Assembly (NCBI RefSeq): GCF_024649945.1
Contig: NZ_JANKMS010000006.1
Location: forward strand, 1 to 64,000
From: Flavobacterium panacis
GTDB taxonomy: Bacteria > Bacteroidota > Bacteroidia > Flavobacteriales > Flavobacteriaceae
DNA: 64,000 nt
Direction of reading: 5' to 3'
Of this stretch, positions 51,839 through 59,836 are shown one piece after another (the stretch's first letter is position 1; each line of letters starts with the position of its first letter). A program made the position numbers and the translations under genes. The notes beneath the pieces were generated by a model. It was given only the letters and a program-made list of their open reading frames with translations, was not told the DNA's origin and did no database searches.

Positions 51839-53467
51839 CTATTTTAAGCGTTTTTTTAATTGATAATCGTAAAGAGACGGAATTTTTTCAACAGGCATAT
51901 TTAAAAACTCAATATACGGATCAATATCATATTTGATTTCAAATTTTGCATTTCCATGAACACCAATTATTCTGGCTAAAGCGCCGTCTTTCATTCCGTA
52001 CAATAAAACTGTTTTTGATGCCTCTGGATTTTCAACCTGAACATTCAGATTCCAAAACGTACTGAAAGGTCCGTGAGAAGGTTTCCAGTAATCAGCACCG
52101 CCACCGCCAAATACAGCGTAACTATTGGTTTTATCTGCTTTTAAATGAACAGTAATATTATCAAATAAATTCTGATGATTCGCTCCTGAATGCTGATCTA
52201 ACACGGGATCTGTAAAAATTTCACAATTTTGATATACGTTTTTTGTCGCAAAAGTGTTGAAACTTAATGGATGAACCGCCGAATTATAGATTTTTAGATT
52301 CTTCACCAAAATATTATGTACGCCACCTAAAGTTACGGTATAATGTGCTAAATGCGGTCCATCTGTCGTAATATCTTGAATGGTGACATTAGCAACTTCT
52401 TCGGCTAAAATTCCGCTGTCGGCATTTGTGATTTTAACATCTTTAACCCAGCTGTTGAAAAGGCGTGTTAAGAAGATTCCATTATTTCCGGGCTCAACAT
52501 GATGTGCCACTCTCGGAATATCAGGAAAAGTAAAACGAAGATGTTCAATTCCGACCTCATTTAAATGTTTCCATTCGACTAACAGTGCTTGATAACTTGG
52601 TTTGATCGAAATAGTTAAAGGTGTTTTTAAAGTGATTTTTGAACCAGAAATTTTAGTGATTTCAACCTGCTGTCTCACGATTGGAAGTTTTGGAAACTGC
52701 CAGTGATGTGAGCCGGGTTTAACTTTGGCACCTTGATATAAATCCTGAATGATTTCACCGTTCTGGCCGTCTTTATTAAACAATTGCAATTCGACAACAT
52801 CACCAACTTTCAAACCTTTTACATCTGAAACCGTAATAACATGTTCGCCCATTTTCCCTGAACTCACTTTTGCCAGCGGATTCGATTCTGGTTCGTATTT
52901 ATCCAAATACGATTTTACACGTTCCCCTGGAACCTGTGTCCATATAAAACCACCAGACCATGCATATTGAGAAAAAGGAAGATCAATATTATTTTCAGGT
53001 TCGCGTTGTCTTTTGTCAAAAGTGGTTAAATATTCTCGAAGCTCAGCCAAAACCTCAGAATCTTTAAGATACATCATGGGTCTTGGACAATAAATTTCGG
53101 TTCCGTTTTCGGCAGAACCAGCGCCTCGAAGTACAAAATTGCTTCTTTCGATGTAGAGAATTTCGCTGAGAATAATTCGTCCTGCTGGCAATTGTAAAAT
53201 TACATTTCCTTCAACGGTATTAGCGGCTTTAAACGCTTTTAAAAGCGCTTTTGAATCGTCAAGATTATCATTTGCTTTTACGCCGAAATCAGTGGCGTTA
53301 ATAACCTTTCCTTTGGTTTCAGGAATTTGGCTTTCGCCGAAGTGATAGCCTGCATAGCTGAAATCAGGAAGATAGTTGGTTTTTGAAGTAATAATTTTAG
53401 GTAATTCCTGCGATAATAAGGTATTCATGAAAAGACCGCAGGAGATAAGAATGGTTTGGCGAATCAT
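51839..53467 (-). CDS. Secreted right-handed beta-helix protein, possible polysaccharide lyase or glycan epimerase
   Basis: This 542-residue protein has a short signal peptide (ILISCGLFMNTLLSQ) and a pectate-lyase-like opening (VINATDFGVKANDNLDDSKA, VILQLPAGRIIL, FVLRGAGSAENGTEIY). Parallel beta-helix coils follow (FLTRLFNSWVKDVKITNADS, NVTIQDITTDGPHLAHYTVT, NILVKNLKIYNSAVHPLSFN, HQNLFDNITVHL). A central insertion (about 140-260) interrupts the helix. It recalls the DUF4955-type proteins of Bacteroidota; I cannot place it in a named lyase family. With GH88 in the same locus a lyase is expected, so this is the main candidate. A GH28-type hydrolase is less likely because no clear catalytic Asp triad was seen. 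Confidence 0.65.
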   Translation of the reverse strand: MIRQTILISCGLFMNTLLSQELPKIITSKTNYLPDFSYAGYHFGESQIPETKGKVINATDFGVKANDNLDDSKALLKAFKAANTVEGNVILQLPAGRIILSEILYIERSNFVLRGAGSAENGTEIYCPRPMMYLKDSEVLAELREYLTTFDKRQREPENNIDLPFSQYAWSGGFIWTQVPGERVKSYLDKYEPESNPLAKVSSGKMGEHVITVSDVKGLKVGDVVELQLFNKDGQNGEIIQDLYQGAKVKPGSHHWQFPKLPIVRQQVEITKISGSKITLKTPLTISIKPSYQALLVEWKHLNEVGIEHLRFTFPDIPRVAHHVEPGNNGIFLTRLFNSWVKDVKITNADSGILAEEVANVTIQDITTDGPHLAHYTVTLGGVHNILVKNLKIYNSAVHPLSFNTFATKNVYQNCEIFTDPVLDQHSGANHQNLFDNITVHLKADKTNSYAVFGGGGADYWKPSHGPFSTFWNLNVQVENPEASKTVLLYGMKDGALARIIGVHGNAKFEIKYDIDPYIEFLNMPVEKIPSLYDYQLKKRLK

Positions 53468-53511
53468 GGTTTTGTGGTTTTTGTGGTTAGTTAGTTTTTT
53501 TGTGTTGATTT

Positions 53512-53749
53512 GCCACGAAGACGCTAAGGCGCGAAGATTTTTAAGCCACAGATTAATGGATTAAAAGAATTTTATTTCACGCAGATTTTGCTGATTGGAG
53601 CAGATTTAATTTAGATTTTTATTTTAAAACAAATCTGCTTAAATCTTTTTAAATCTGCGTGAAACAAAAAAAACTTTGCGTCTCAGCGACTTCGCGAGAC
53701 TAAAAACACAAAGCTTAAGAAAAACTTCGTGCCTTAGTGTCTTAGCGGC
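53512..53749. repeat. Composite intergenic repeat, left copy of a near-identical pair
   Basis: Outer imperfect 25-base arms (53512-53536 and 53725-53749; about 21 matches) enclose a 14-base perfect stem TTTCACGCAGATTT (53575-53588) and AAATCTGCGTGAAA (53651-53664), and an inner AGCAGATTT/AAATCTGCT pair. The 130 bases at 53544-53673 are nearly identical to 58258-58386 in the same orientation. Confidence 0.88.
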
Positions 53750-53759
53750 AAAACCCCCA

Positions 53760-54944
53760 CTATAAAGATCGCTTAATCCCTAATTCAAGTCCGCGTAGTT
53801 CTGCAAGACCTCTTAAACGGCCAATTGCAGAATATCCTGGATTTGTTTTTTTCTTCAAATCATCCAGCATTTGGTGTCCGTGGTCAGGGCGCATTGGTAA
53901 TTTGCTGTTGTTTCTTTTCTCCACTTCCAAAATTGCTTTTACAACTTCGTACATGTCAACGTTTCCTTCTAGATGATTGGCTTCGTAGAAACTTCCTTCT
54001 TCGTCGCGTTGTGTGCTTCTCAAGTGAATAAAATTCATTTTATCGCCATGACGTCTTACCATTCCAGGTAAATCATTATCTGCGCGAACTCCGTAAGAAC
54101 CTGTACACATCGTAAATCCGTTTGATGGAGAAGGAGCAGCATTCATTAAATCAATCAAATCTTCTTCGGTACTTACTACTCTTGGTAAACCTAAAATTGG
54201 ATAAGGTGGATCGTCTGGGTGAATTGCCATTAAAACGCCTTTACTTTCAGCAACTGGAATAATTTCTTTTAAAAAGTGAAAAAGATTATCCTTTAAAGCC
54301 TGTCTGTCAATATGATTGTAAGCGCTCAAAGTCACCAAGAAATCTTCAACAGAATAAGCTTCTTCAGCACCTGGAAGTCCTGCCAGAATGTTTTGCTGTA
54401 ATTTTACTTTATCCTCAGCATTCATAGCTTCAAAATAGCTTTTTGCTTTTTGTTTTTGCTCTTCAGAATATTCGTTTTCAGCACCTGGTCTTTTCAAAAT
54501 AAACAATTCAAAAGCGGCAAAAGCATTAATATCAAAACGCAATGCTTTTGAACCATCTTCAACAGTATAAGACAAATCAGTTCTTGACCAATCCAAAACA
54601 GGCATGAAATTATAACACACACATTTAATACCGCATAAAGCTAAGTTTCTAATGCTTTCTTTATAGTTTTCAATGTACTCTAAATATTTTCCAGTCTGTT
54701 TTTTAATGTCTTCGTGAACCGGAATACTTTCTACAACCGACCAAGTTAAACCAGAAGCTCCTTTTTTAGGATCTCCATCTTCATGTTCGATTTCAACTTT
54801 TCTTTTAATAATTTCATCAATGCTCCAAACCTGTCCGTTTGGAATATGGTGTAAAGCCGTTACGATTCCCGTCGCTCCAGTTTGTTTAATATCTTGTAAA
54901 GAAACAGGATCATTTGGTCCGAACCATCTTAATGTTTGTTCCAT
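53760..54944 (-). CDS. uxuA: Mannonate dehydratase
   Basis: This 394-residue cytoplasmic enzyme converts D-mannonate into 2-keto-3-deoxygluconate. UxuA hallmarks are [92 protein letters not shown] and [11 protein letters not shown]; the His/Asp/Cys set binds the metal. Length is normal. It is the last gene of the operon yhcH-kdgA-oxidoreductase-uxuA and lies 23 bases after the oxidoreductase. It handles the glucuronate branch. Confidence 0.97.
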   Translation of the reverse strand: MEQTLRWFGPNDPVSLQDIKQTGATGIVTALHHIPNGQVWSIDEIIKRKVEIEHEDGDPKKGASGLTWSVVESIPVHEDIKKQTGKYLEYIENYKESIRNLALCGIKCVCYNFMPVLDWSRTDLSYTVEDGSKALRFDINAFAAFELFILKRPGAENEYSEEQKQKAKSYFEAMNAEDKVKLQQNILAGLPGAEEAYSVEDFLVTLSAYNHIDRQALKDNLFHFLKEIIPVAESKGVLMAIHPDDPPYPILGLPRVVSTEEDLIDLMNAAPSPSNGFTMCTGSYGVRADNDLPGMVRRHGDKMNFIHLRSTQRDEEGSFYEANHLEGNVDMYEVVKAILEVEKRNNSKLPMRPDHGHQMLDDLKKKTNPGYSAIGRLRGLAELRGLELGIKRSL

Positions 54945-54967
54945 TTTATGTAATTTATTTTAATGTT

Positions 54968-55780
54968 TTAGATACTTGTAGCGGCAAAACCACCGTCTAC
55001 TTTTAATGTTATTCCCGTTACGAATTTCGACATGTCACTGCATAAGAATAAAAGTGCACCGTCAATATCTTCTGGAGAACCAAATCTTCCCATTGGTGTG
55101 TGGTCAATGATTTTTTCTCCTCTTGGCGTTAGTTTTCCTTCTGGAGTTAATAATAAGGCACGATTTTGTTCTCCGATGAAGAATCCTGGAGAAATAGCAT
55201 TTACACGAAGTCCTTCACCATATTTAGAGGCTAATTCAACCGCCATCCATTGTGTAAAGTTATCAATTGCCGCTTTTGAAGCCGAATATCCCACAACTCT
55301 TGTTAAAGGTCTTTGAGCCGAAGCCGATGAAATGTTGATAATGTTTCCTGATTTCTGCTTTGCAAAAAGTTCAGCAAAAACCTGAGAAGGAAGCATAGTT
55401 CCGATAATATTCAAATCGATTACTTTTTGAAGATCATCACTTTTCATATCATAAATAGCTTGATCTGGCTGAATTGTTGCACCTGGCATATTTCCTCCAG
55501 CGCCATTAATCAAAATGTCAAGACGACCGTATTTTTCAACGATAAAATCTCTCACTTTTTCTATTTCTTCTTTGTTTAAAACATTCGCCTGAACAGCAAA
55601 ACCTTGTCCGCCGTTTGCTTCGATAGTTTTTACAGTGCTTTGTGCTTTTTCAAGTGACTGCGAAACGATTCCGACGATAACGCCTTGTTTCGCCAAAACA
55701 TTGGCAAAATTACTTCCTAATACTCCTGCACCTCCTGTTATTAGTGCAATTTTACCTTTTAGATTAAATATTGAATCCAT
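54968..55780 (-). CDS. SDR-type D-mannonate oxidoreductase (fructuronate reductase)
   Basis: This 270-residue short-chain dehydrogenase has the cofactor motif TGGAGVLG (15-22), NGAGG (92-96), and catalytic Y165 and K169 in YSASK with a serine near 152. It ends with the usual VDGGF region. Adjacent to uxuA it most likely reduces D-fructuronate to D-mannonate, replacing the long-chain UxuB of E. coli. This SDR/UxuA pairing is common in Bacteroidota. A KduD-type 2-keto-3-deoxygluconate dehydrogenase is the alternative. Confidence 0.88.
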   Translation of the reverse strand: MDSIFNLKGKIALITGGAGVLGSNFANVLAKQGVIVGIVSQSLEKAQSTVKTIEANGGQGFAVQANVLNKEEIEKVRDFIVEKYGRLDILINGAGGNMPGATIQPDQAIYDMKSDDLQKVIDLNIIGTMLPSQVFAELFAKQKSGNIINISSASAQRPLTRVVGYSASKAAIDNFTQWMAVELASKYGEGLRVNAISPGFFIGEQNRALLLTPEGKLTPRGEKIIDHTPMGRFGSPEDIDGALLFLCSDMSKFVTGITLKVDGGFAATSI

Positions 55781-55805
55781 TTTTAGTTTTAATTTTCAAT
55801 ACTTT

Positions 55806-55894
55806 AAATTCCAATTTTGAAAGAGAAAGTATGGTTATGATTTAGTTTTAATGTTTAAGTTTTAATTGGAATTTGGTCCCGATAACTATCGGGA
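55806..55894. repeat. Intergenic palindrome within the uxu operon
   Basis: AAATTCCAATT (55806-55816) and AATTGGAATTT (55864-55874) form an 11-base stem, followed by a second hairpin TCCCGAT-AACT-ATCGGGA (55877-55894). The second word recurs in variant form near 30403 and 58398. It lies in the 120-base gap between kdgA and the oxidoreductase gene. Confidence 0.75.
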
Positions 55895-55900
55895 TGAAAT

Positions 55901-56563
55901 TTAATTTCTAATTGCCTCAATCAAATCCAAAACTCTTTTTGTTTCTTTTTCGATTGTTTCGTAAGCTTCGTATTCCATTACTTCTTTACTAATTAATTTG
56001 CTTCCCATTCCCACAGCAGAAACACCAGCATTAAACCAAGTTTCAATACTTTGTTTAGTGGTATCAACTCCGCCAGTCGGCATAAAAGTTAAATCTGGGA
56101 AAACATCTCTAATGCCGCTCATAAATTCCGGACCTAAAATATTTCCTGGGAAAAGTTTAATGAATTTTACACCTGCATTTTCAGCCGCAATAATTTCTGT
56201 TGGCGTCATACAGCCAGGTGCATATAAAACTTCTTTTCCGATTAAAAAAGAAGCTACTTCAGGAACAAATCCGGGACTGATAAAAAAGTCAGCTCCAGCT
56301 AAATAATAGGTTTCAGCCTGCGCTAAATTTTTGATTGTTCCAATTCCTAAAAGCATTCCTGGCAATTCAGCATTTCTTACTTCAATCATTTTGTTGAAGT
56401 TTGAAAGAGCTTCGGGACCGCGGCTTGTATATTCTACAGCTCTGATTCCTACATTATAAAGTGTTTTTAAGATAGCAACACTTTTATTTTCATCGGCATT
56501 AAAATATAAAGGAAGCATTCCTTGTTGTAGAATAACTTCTATAGCGTTTTCAATTGTACTCAT
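55901..56563 (-). CDS. kdgA: 2-keto-3-deoxy-6-phosphogluconate aldolase
   Basis: This 220-residue class I aldolase splits KDPG into pyruvate and glyceraldehyde-3-phosphate. The Schiff-base lysine is K136 in FIKLFPGNILG and the general acid/base is E44 in RAVEYTSRG; LGIGTIKN, DFFISPGFV and FMPTGGVDTT are family motifs. Some members also cleave 4-hydroxy-2-oxoglutarate. It lies 3 bases after the yhcH gene. The kinase that makes KDPG (KdgK) is not in the window. Confidence 0.93.
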   Translation of the reverse strand: MSTIENAIEVILQQGMLPLYFNADENKSVAILKTLYNVGIRAVEYTSRGPEALSNFNKMIEVRNAELPGMLLGIGTIKNLAQAETYYLAGADFFISPGFVPEVASFLIGKEVLYAPGCMTPTEIIAAENAGVKFIKLFPGNILGPEFMSGIRDVFPDLTFMPTGGVDTTKQSIETWFNAGVSAVGMGSKLISKEVMEYEAYETIEKETKRVLDLIEAIRN

Positions 56564-56566
56564 TTA

Positions 56567-57016
56567 CTATATTTTTACTTTTATTACAATTTTCTTCAAT
56601 AATCCTTCTCCAATCATTGCGGTGTGTACATCTTCAGGAAATAAGATGGCAAATTGTTTTTCTTGTAATTGAAAAAAGGTATCAGGAGCATCATGGAAAA
56701 AACGGACATCTCTTTCGTCGCTGTAATCGCCATTTGGGCTCACACATTTTTCTCTCGGTTTCCATGCAAAAGTTTCAGGTCCTTTGATTGAAATCTGAAT
56801 ATCAATGTTTTTATCATGACATTCAAATCCTTTTACGGCTTCTTCTTTTGTATTTCCTTGTCCAACAATTACAATGAGTTTTAAACCTTCGCCAATTTCA
56901 AAAGCACCTTCTTCAAGATTAGCAATATCATTCTGATTTACATAATCAAATGCTTTTTTAAAGTTCGGATGCAGATTGTAATATTTAGCTGCGTTATGTA
57001 ATGAATCTACTATCAT
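56567..57016 (-). CDS. YhcH/YjgK/YiaL-family protein
   Basis: This 149-residue protein belongs to the DUF386 (YhcH/YjgK/YiaL) cupin-like family: GAFEIGEGLKLIVIVGQGN, FECHDKNIDIQISIKGPETF, FFHDAPDTFFQLQEKQFAIL and FPEDVHTAMIGEG, with the conserved His/Glu/Asp metal set. Members occur in sialate, gulonate and uronate operons and have been proposed as sugar anomerases or isomerases. Here it is the first gene of the uxu operon, so a role in converting uronate forms is likely, though not established. Confidence 0.9.
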   Translation of the reverse strand: MIVDSLHNAAKYYNLHPNFKKAFDYVNQNDIANLEEGAFEIGEGLKLIVIVGQGNTKEEAVKGFECHDKNIDIQISIKGPETFAWKPREKCVSPNGDYSDERDVRFFHDAPDTFFQLQEKQFAILFPEDVHTAMIGEGLLKKIVIKVKI

Positions 57017-57076
57017 TTTATTAGTTATTGTTTTGTTTTTAATAGTTAGTTTTCAATAGATAACATAAAAAAAGAA

Positions 57077-57105
57077 TTGTTTTTTTAATGTTATGTGTAT
57101 ATTTG
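57077..57105 (+). promoter_or_regulatory. Promoter for the LacI-type regulator gene
   Basis: TTG at 57077-57079 and TATATTTG at 57098-57105 are separated by 18 bases, an exact Bacteroidota -33/-7 pair. The predicted transcription start is near 57112, about 108 bases before the coding region, with the palindromic operator immediately downstream. Confidence 0.65.
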
Positions 57106-57121
57106 CGTGTGCGTACACGGT

Positions 57122-57143
57122 ATTTTACAAATGTATGTAAAAT
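57122..57143. promoter_or_regulatory. Palindromic operator candidate on the uxu promoter
   Basis: ATTTTACA (57122-57129) and TGTAAAAT (57136-57143) form a perfect dyad with a 6-base centre. It covers the -7 region and start point of the uxu promoter and lies just after the start of the lacI transcript, the position expected for a repressor acting on both. Binding by the adjacent LacI-type protein is inferred. Confidence 0.6.
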
Positions 57144-57157
57144 GCGCTGTAAAACAA
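57128..57157 (-). promoter_or_regulatory. Promoter for the yhcH-kdgA-oxidoreductase-uxuA operon
   Basis: On the minus strand TTG (plus 57155-57157) and TACATTTG (plus 57128-57135) are separated by 19 bases, a good -33/-7 pair. The predicted start is near 57121, giving a leader of about 105 bases before yhcH. The operator dyad overlaps the -7 element. Confidence 0.65.
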
Positions 57158-57219
57158 CTTATTTTTGATAAAATAAATTAATTTTACCGCACTGCTTTTA
57201 TTTTTTTAACTTAAATAGA

Positions 57220-58251
57220 ATCAATATCATAACAATTAAGAAAATTGCCGAACTAGCTAATGTTTCTCCCGGAACGGTTGACAGAATCATACACAAACGC
57301 GGACAAGTGGCGCAGGAAACGGTTGATAAAGTCAATGCGATAATTGAAGAGTTTGGTTATAAGCGAAACATTCTGGCAAGTAATCTGGCATTAAACAAAA
57401 AATTTCATTTTGCTGTTTTTCTACCAAAGTCTGAAACTTTGGAATATTGGAGAAGTCAGGTTGACGGAATCGAAAAAGCTGCTGTAGAGTTTAGTAAATT
57501 CGGAATCGTTCTGGATTATTTTTTCTACGATTACAATCTGGTTTCTTTTAAGGAAACAGTTCAAAAAGTGATGCAGTTTGATTGCGATGGTTTGTTGTTC
57601 GCGCCAATATTTTATCAAGATTCTGTCGATTTTTTACATGAATATCAAAAGAAAGATATTCCAGTTGTGATGATTGATTCTAATATTTCTGAAGAAAATC
57701 AGCACGCTTATGTAGGACAGGATGCATTTCAGAGTGGATATCTGGCGGGAAGATTAATCAGTTTTGCTGTTAAAAATGAAAGACAGGTTTTGATTTTTAA
57801 AATTACCAGAGAAATAGAAAGTACTTCAGTTTATTTACAACGAATTGATGGTTTTTATTCTTATTTTAAAGATCACGATGAATTGACCAATTTCAAGTTT
57901 TCTGAAGTTACTTTAAAAGATTCCAAAATAGATCAGTTGAGTTTGGAAATGTTTTCTGGTGTAAACAGTGTTTTTGTACCGAATTCCAGAGCTTATATTG
58001 TTGCTGAGTTTTTAGATAAAAACAATATAAAAGGCGTGCGCATAATTGGTTATGATTTGTTGAAAGAAAATATAGAATACCTAAACAAAGGAGTAATTGA
58101 TTTTTTGATCAACCAAAGACCCGAAGATCAAGGTTACATGGGGATTAATTATTTATACAAGAAATTGGTCCTTCAAGAAGAAACAGAAAAGACACATTAT
58201 ATTCCATTGGAGATTATTTTGAAGGAGAATTATTTTCCTGCTAAGCGATAG
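57220..58251 (+). CDS. LacI-family transcriptional regulator with non-canonical start
   Basis: The 343-codon frame encodes an N-terminal LacI HTH (TIKKIAELANVSPGTVDRII, HKRGQV) and a periplasmic-binding-like sensor domain (FHFAVFLPKSETLEYWRSQV, DCDGLLFAPIFYQD, VMIDSNISEENQHAYVGQDA, GYDLLKENIEYL, DFLINQRPEDQGYMG). It probably senses a uronate-derived ligand and controls the divergent uxu operon. No ATG, GTG or TTG exists between the in-frame stops at 57166-57171 and GTG 57307, and that GTG would remove most of the HTH. ATC 57220 (I-N-I-I-T-I-K-K) is used as the likely start, with ATC 57226 and ATA 57229 as options. Either the start is non-canonical or an ATG was lost by mutation. Confidence 0.85.
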   Translation: MNIITIKKIAELANVSPGTVDRIIHKRGQVAQETVDKVNAIIEEFGYKRNILASNLALNKKFHFAVFLPKSETLEYWRSQVDGIEKAAVEFSKFGIVLDYFFYDYNLVSFKETVQKVMQFDCDGLLFAPIFYQDSVDFLHEYQKKDIPVVMIDSNISEENQHAYVGQDAFQSGYLAGRLISFAVKNERQVLIFKITREIESTSVYLQRIDGFYSYFKDHDELTNFKFSEVTLKDSKIDQLSLEMFSGVNSVFVPNSRAYIVAEFLDKNNIKGVRIIGYDLLKENIEYLNKGVIDFLINQRPEDQGYMGINYLYKKLVLQEETEKTHYIPLEIILKENYFPAKR

Positions 58252-58257
58252 TTGTTT

Positions 58258-58480
58258 AGCCACAGATTATAGGATTAAAATGATTTTATTTCACGCAGAT
58301 TTTGCTGATTGAAGCAGATTTAATTAAGATTTTAATTTAAAGCAAATCTGCTTAAATCTTTTTAAATCTGCGTGAAACAAAAAAAAGCATCTCAGTTCCG
58401 ATAGCCATCGGGATGGCGAGACTAAAAATGAAGCTTAGGAAAGAAAAAATCTTTGTGTCTTAGCGCCTTAGTGGCAAAAC
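58258..58480. repeat. Composite intergenic repeat, right copy of a near-identical pair
   Basis: This copy matches 53544-53673 almost base for base over 58258-58386, including the TTTCACGCAGATTT/AAATCTGCGTGAAA stem. It continues with a TCCGATAGCCATCGGGA-type palindrome and ends in CTTAGCGCCTTAGTGGCAA. It separates the convergent lacI and DUF4861 genes. Confidence 0.88.
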
Positions 58481-58483
58481 CCA

Positions 58484-59653
58484 TTATTTCTTAACCTTCA
58501 CAATCAAAGGATTATTAATCTTCTCAGCAAAAGAACTTAAATATTTTTCCCATTCTTGTTTAGTCTGAAACGGACTTCCTTTTTTCCAACCGAAACCAGC
58601 ATAATACAGTGCTTTTCCGTTTTTAACGGCAATATTTCCGTAAAGATTACTTAATTCTTTTTCATCAGTAATGTGATTATCAAAACTAACTACAGAAGCT
58701 TTTGGAATAACTAAGCCCATTCCAATTTCAGAATCGTCAATTGGCTCCCAATAACTTGCCCAGCCTTCTTTTAAATTTGTTTCTGAAACTCCTTTTTTGT
58801 CGTGTAATGTCAATCCAGCAGAAACAGTTTTAGTTCCTGTAATGGTAACTTCAAAACGAGAAAGCTGGCTTCCATAATCTAAACTGATTAATTTAGATTC
58901 TGTTATTTTATTGCCTTTTGCGTCCCAATCGGCATAAGTTAAAATAAAACTAGTTCGGATTGGTCCCGTTGTAATGGTTTTCCAACTGATGAAATTTTTA
59001 GAAAAATAATATTTACCATCTACATTTACTGCAATTCCACCAATACCACGGCTGTCTCCAACCTGAAAATTATCTAAACCTTCTCCTGTATCTTTATGGT
59101 AACTTCCAGTTCCGTTTACGGTTTTTTCGTACCATTTGTTAATTATTGGATATTCCACTTTTTTTAGCCATGCGTCAATTCCGCTGGTTAAAGTACCTCC
59201 AGGAACTTTGTCTTCGACCATTTTTTGTGCCACAGGTCCGTAAGTTCTAAAGGCAACTTTGTTGTTTTCCCAAGCATAATCGTCTGTACGTTCGGGAACA
59301 AAACGAGAATAACAGCTAATTACTTTTGAAGCTGAGGGATTTGTCCCTTTCAAAACCTCAAAATCTTGTTTAGAAGAAGCTTTAATTTTAGGTTGAAATA
59401 AAATAACATCCATGATTCCGTCACCATCATTATCAACAGTTTGACTTTCTAAAAATGAATTATTGCTTAAATCTTTTACAACATAATTTTCAAGTTTTGA
59501 ATCTGAGGCTAAACCAAGTACTTTTTTAGTTAATTCTATGGTTTCAAATTCGCGGTCAACTTTTAAATTATTGCTAATTGTTACGATTTTATTCTGTGAT
59601 TGCATGGCAAAACTTCCAGCCAGAATTGCAGTGAGTAAAAGATGTTTTTTCAA
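58484..59653 (-). CDS. DUF4861-family secreted protein
   Basis: This 389-residue protein has a signal peptide (LLLTAILAGSFAMQSQ) and a DUF4861 domain: ILFQPKIKASSKQDFEVLKG, RFVPERTDDYAWENNKVAFR, YGPVAQ, GEGLDNFQVGDSRGIGGIAV, GPIRTSFILTYADWDAKGNK and LYYAGFGWKKG. The domain is common in Bacteroidota loci that degrade uronate-containing glycans, but I know of no settled activity. The charged and aromatic conserved blocks look enzyme-like. Its place next to the uxu genes and GH88 suggests it works on unsaturated or acidic oligosaccharides in the periplasm; this is inference. Confidence 0.8.
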   Translation of the reverse strand: MKKHLLLTAILAGSFAMQSQNKIVTISNNLKVDREFETIELTKKVLGLASDSKLENYVVKDLSNNSFLESQTVDNDGDGIMDVILFQPKIKASSKQDFEVLKGTNPSASKVISCYSRFVPERTDDYAWENNKVAFRTYGPVAQKMVEDKVPGGTLTSGIDAWLKKVEYPIINKWYEKTVNGTGSYHKDTGEGLDNFQVGDSRGIGGIAVNVDGKYYFSKNFISWKTITTGPIRTSFILTYADWDAKGNKITESKLISLDYGSQLSRFEVTITGTKTVSAGLTLHDKKGVSETNLKEGWASYWEPIDDSEIGMGLVIPKASVVSFDNHITDEKELSNLYGNIAVKNGKALYYAGFGWKKGSPFQTKQEWEKYLSSFAEKINNPLIVKVKK

Positions 59654-59836
59654 AATTTATAGTTTTAATTTTTTAAAAGAAATCAATTTAATAGTATTTT
59701 ATAAAAGTACGAATCATAAAATGAATGGAAATACAAAAGCGGAGTAATTTTGTACAAAAGTTTGAAAATGAAGTAGTGAATTATTTTTTGTACTTTACAT
59801 TCGCCTTGTTTTTAGTAGGTATAATTTTGTAATTAA

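Noticed and set aside
54968..55780. KduD assignment for the SDR
   Set aside because: Adjacent to uxuA and lacking kduI, so fructuronate reductase is the better reading; kept as an alternative.
57307..58251. GTG 57307 as lacI start
   Set aside because: It would delete most of the HTH that is plainly encoded in frame upstream.
53512..58480. CRISPR array or transposon ends
   Set aside because: The repeats are palindromic, irregularly spaced, without spacers of constant length, and no cas or transposase gene is nearby.
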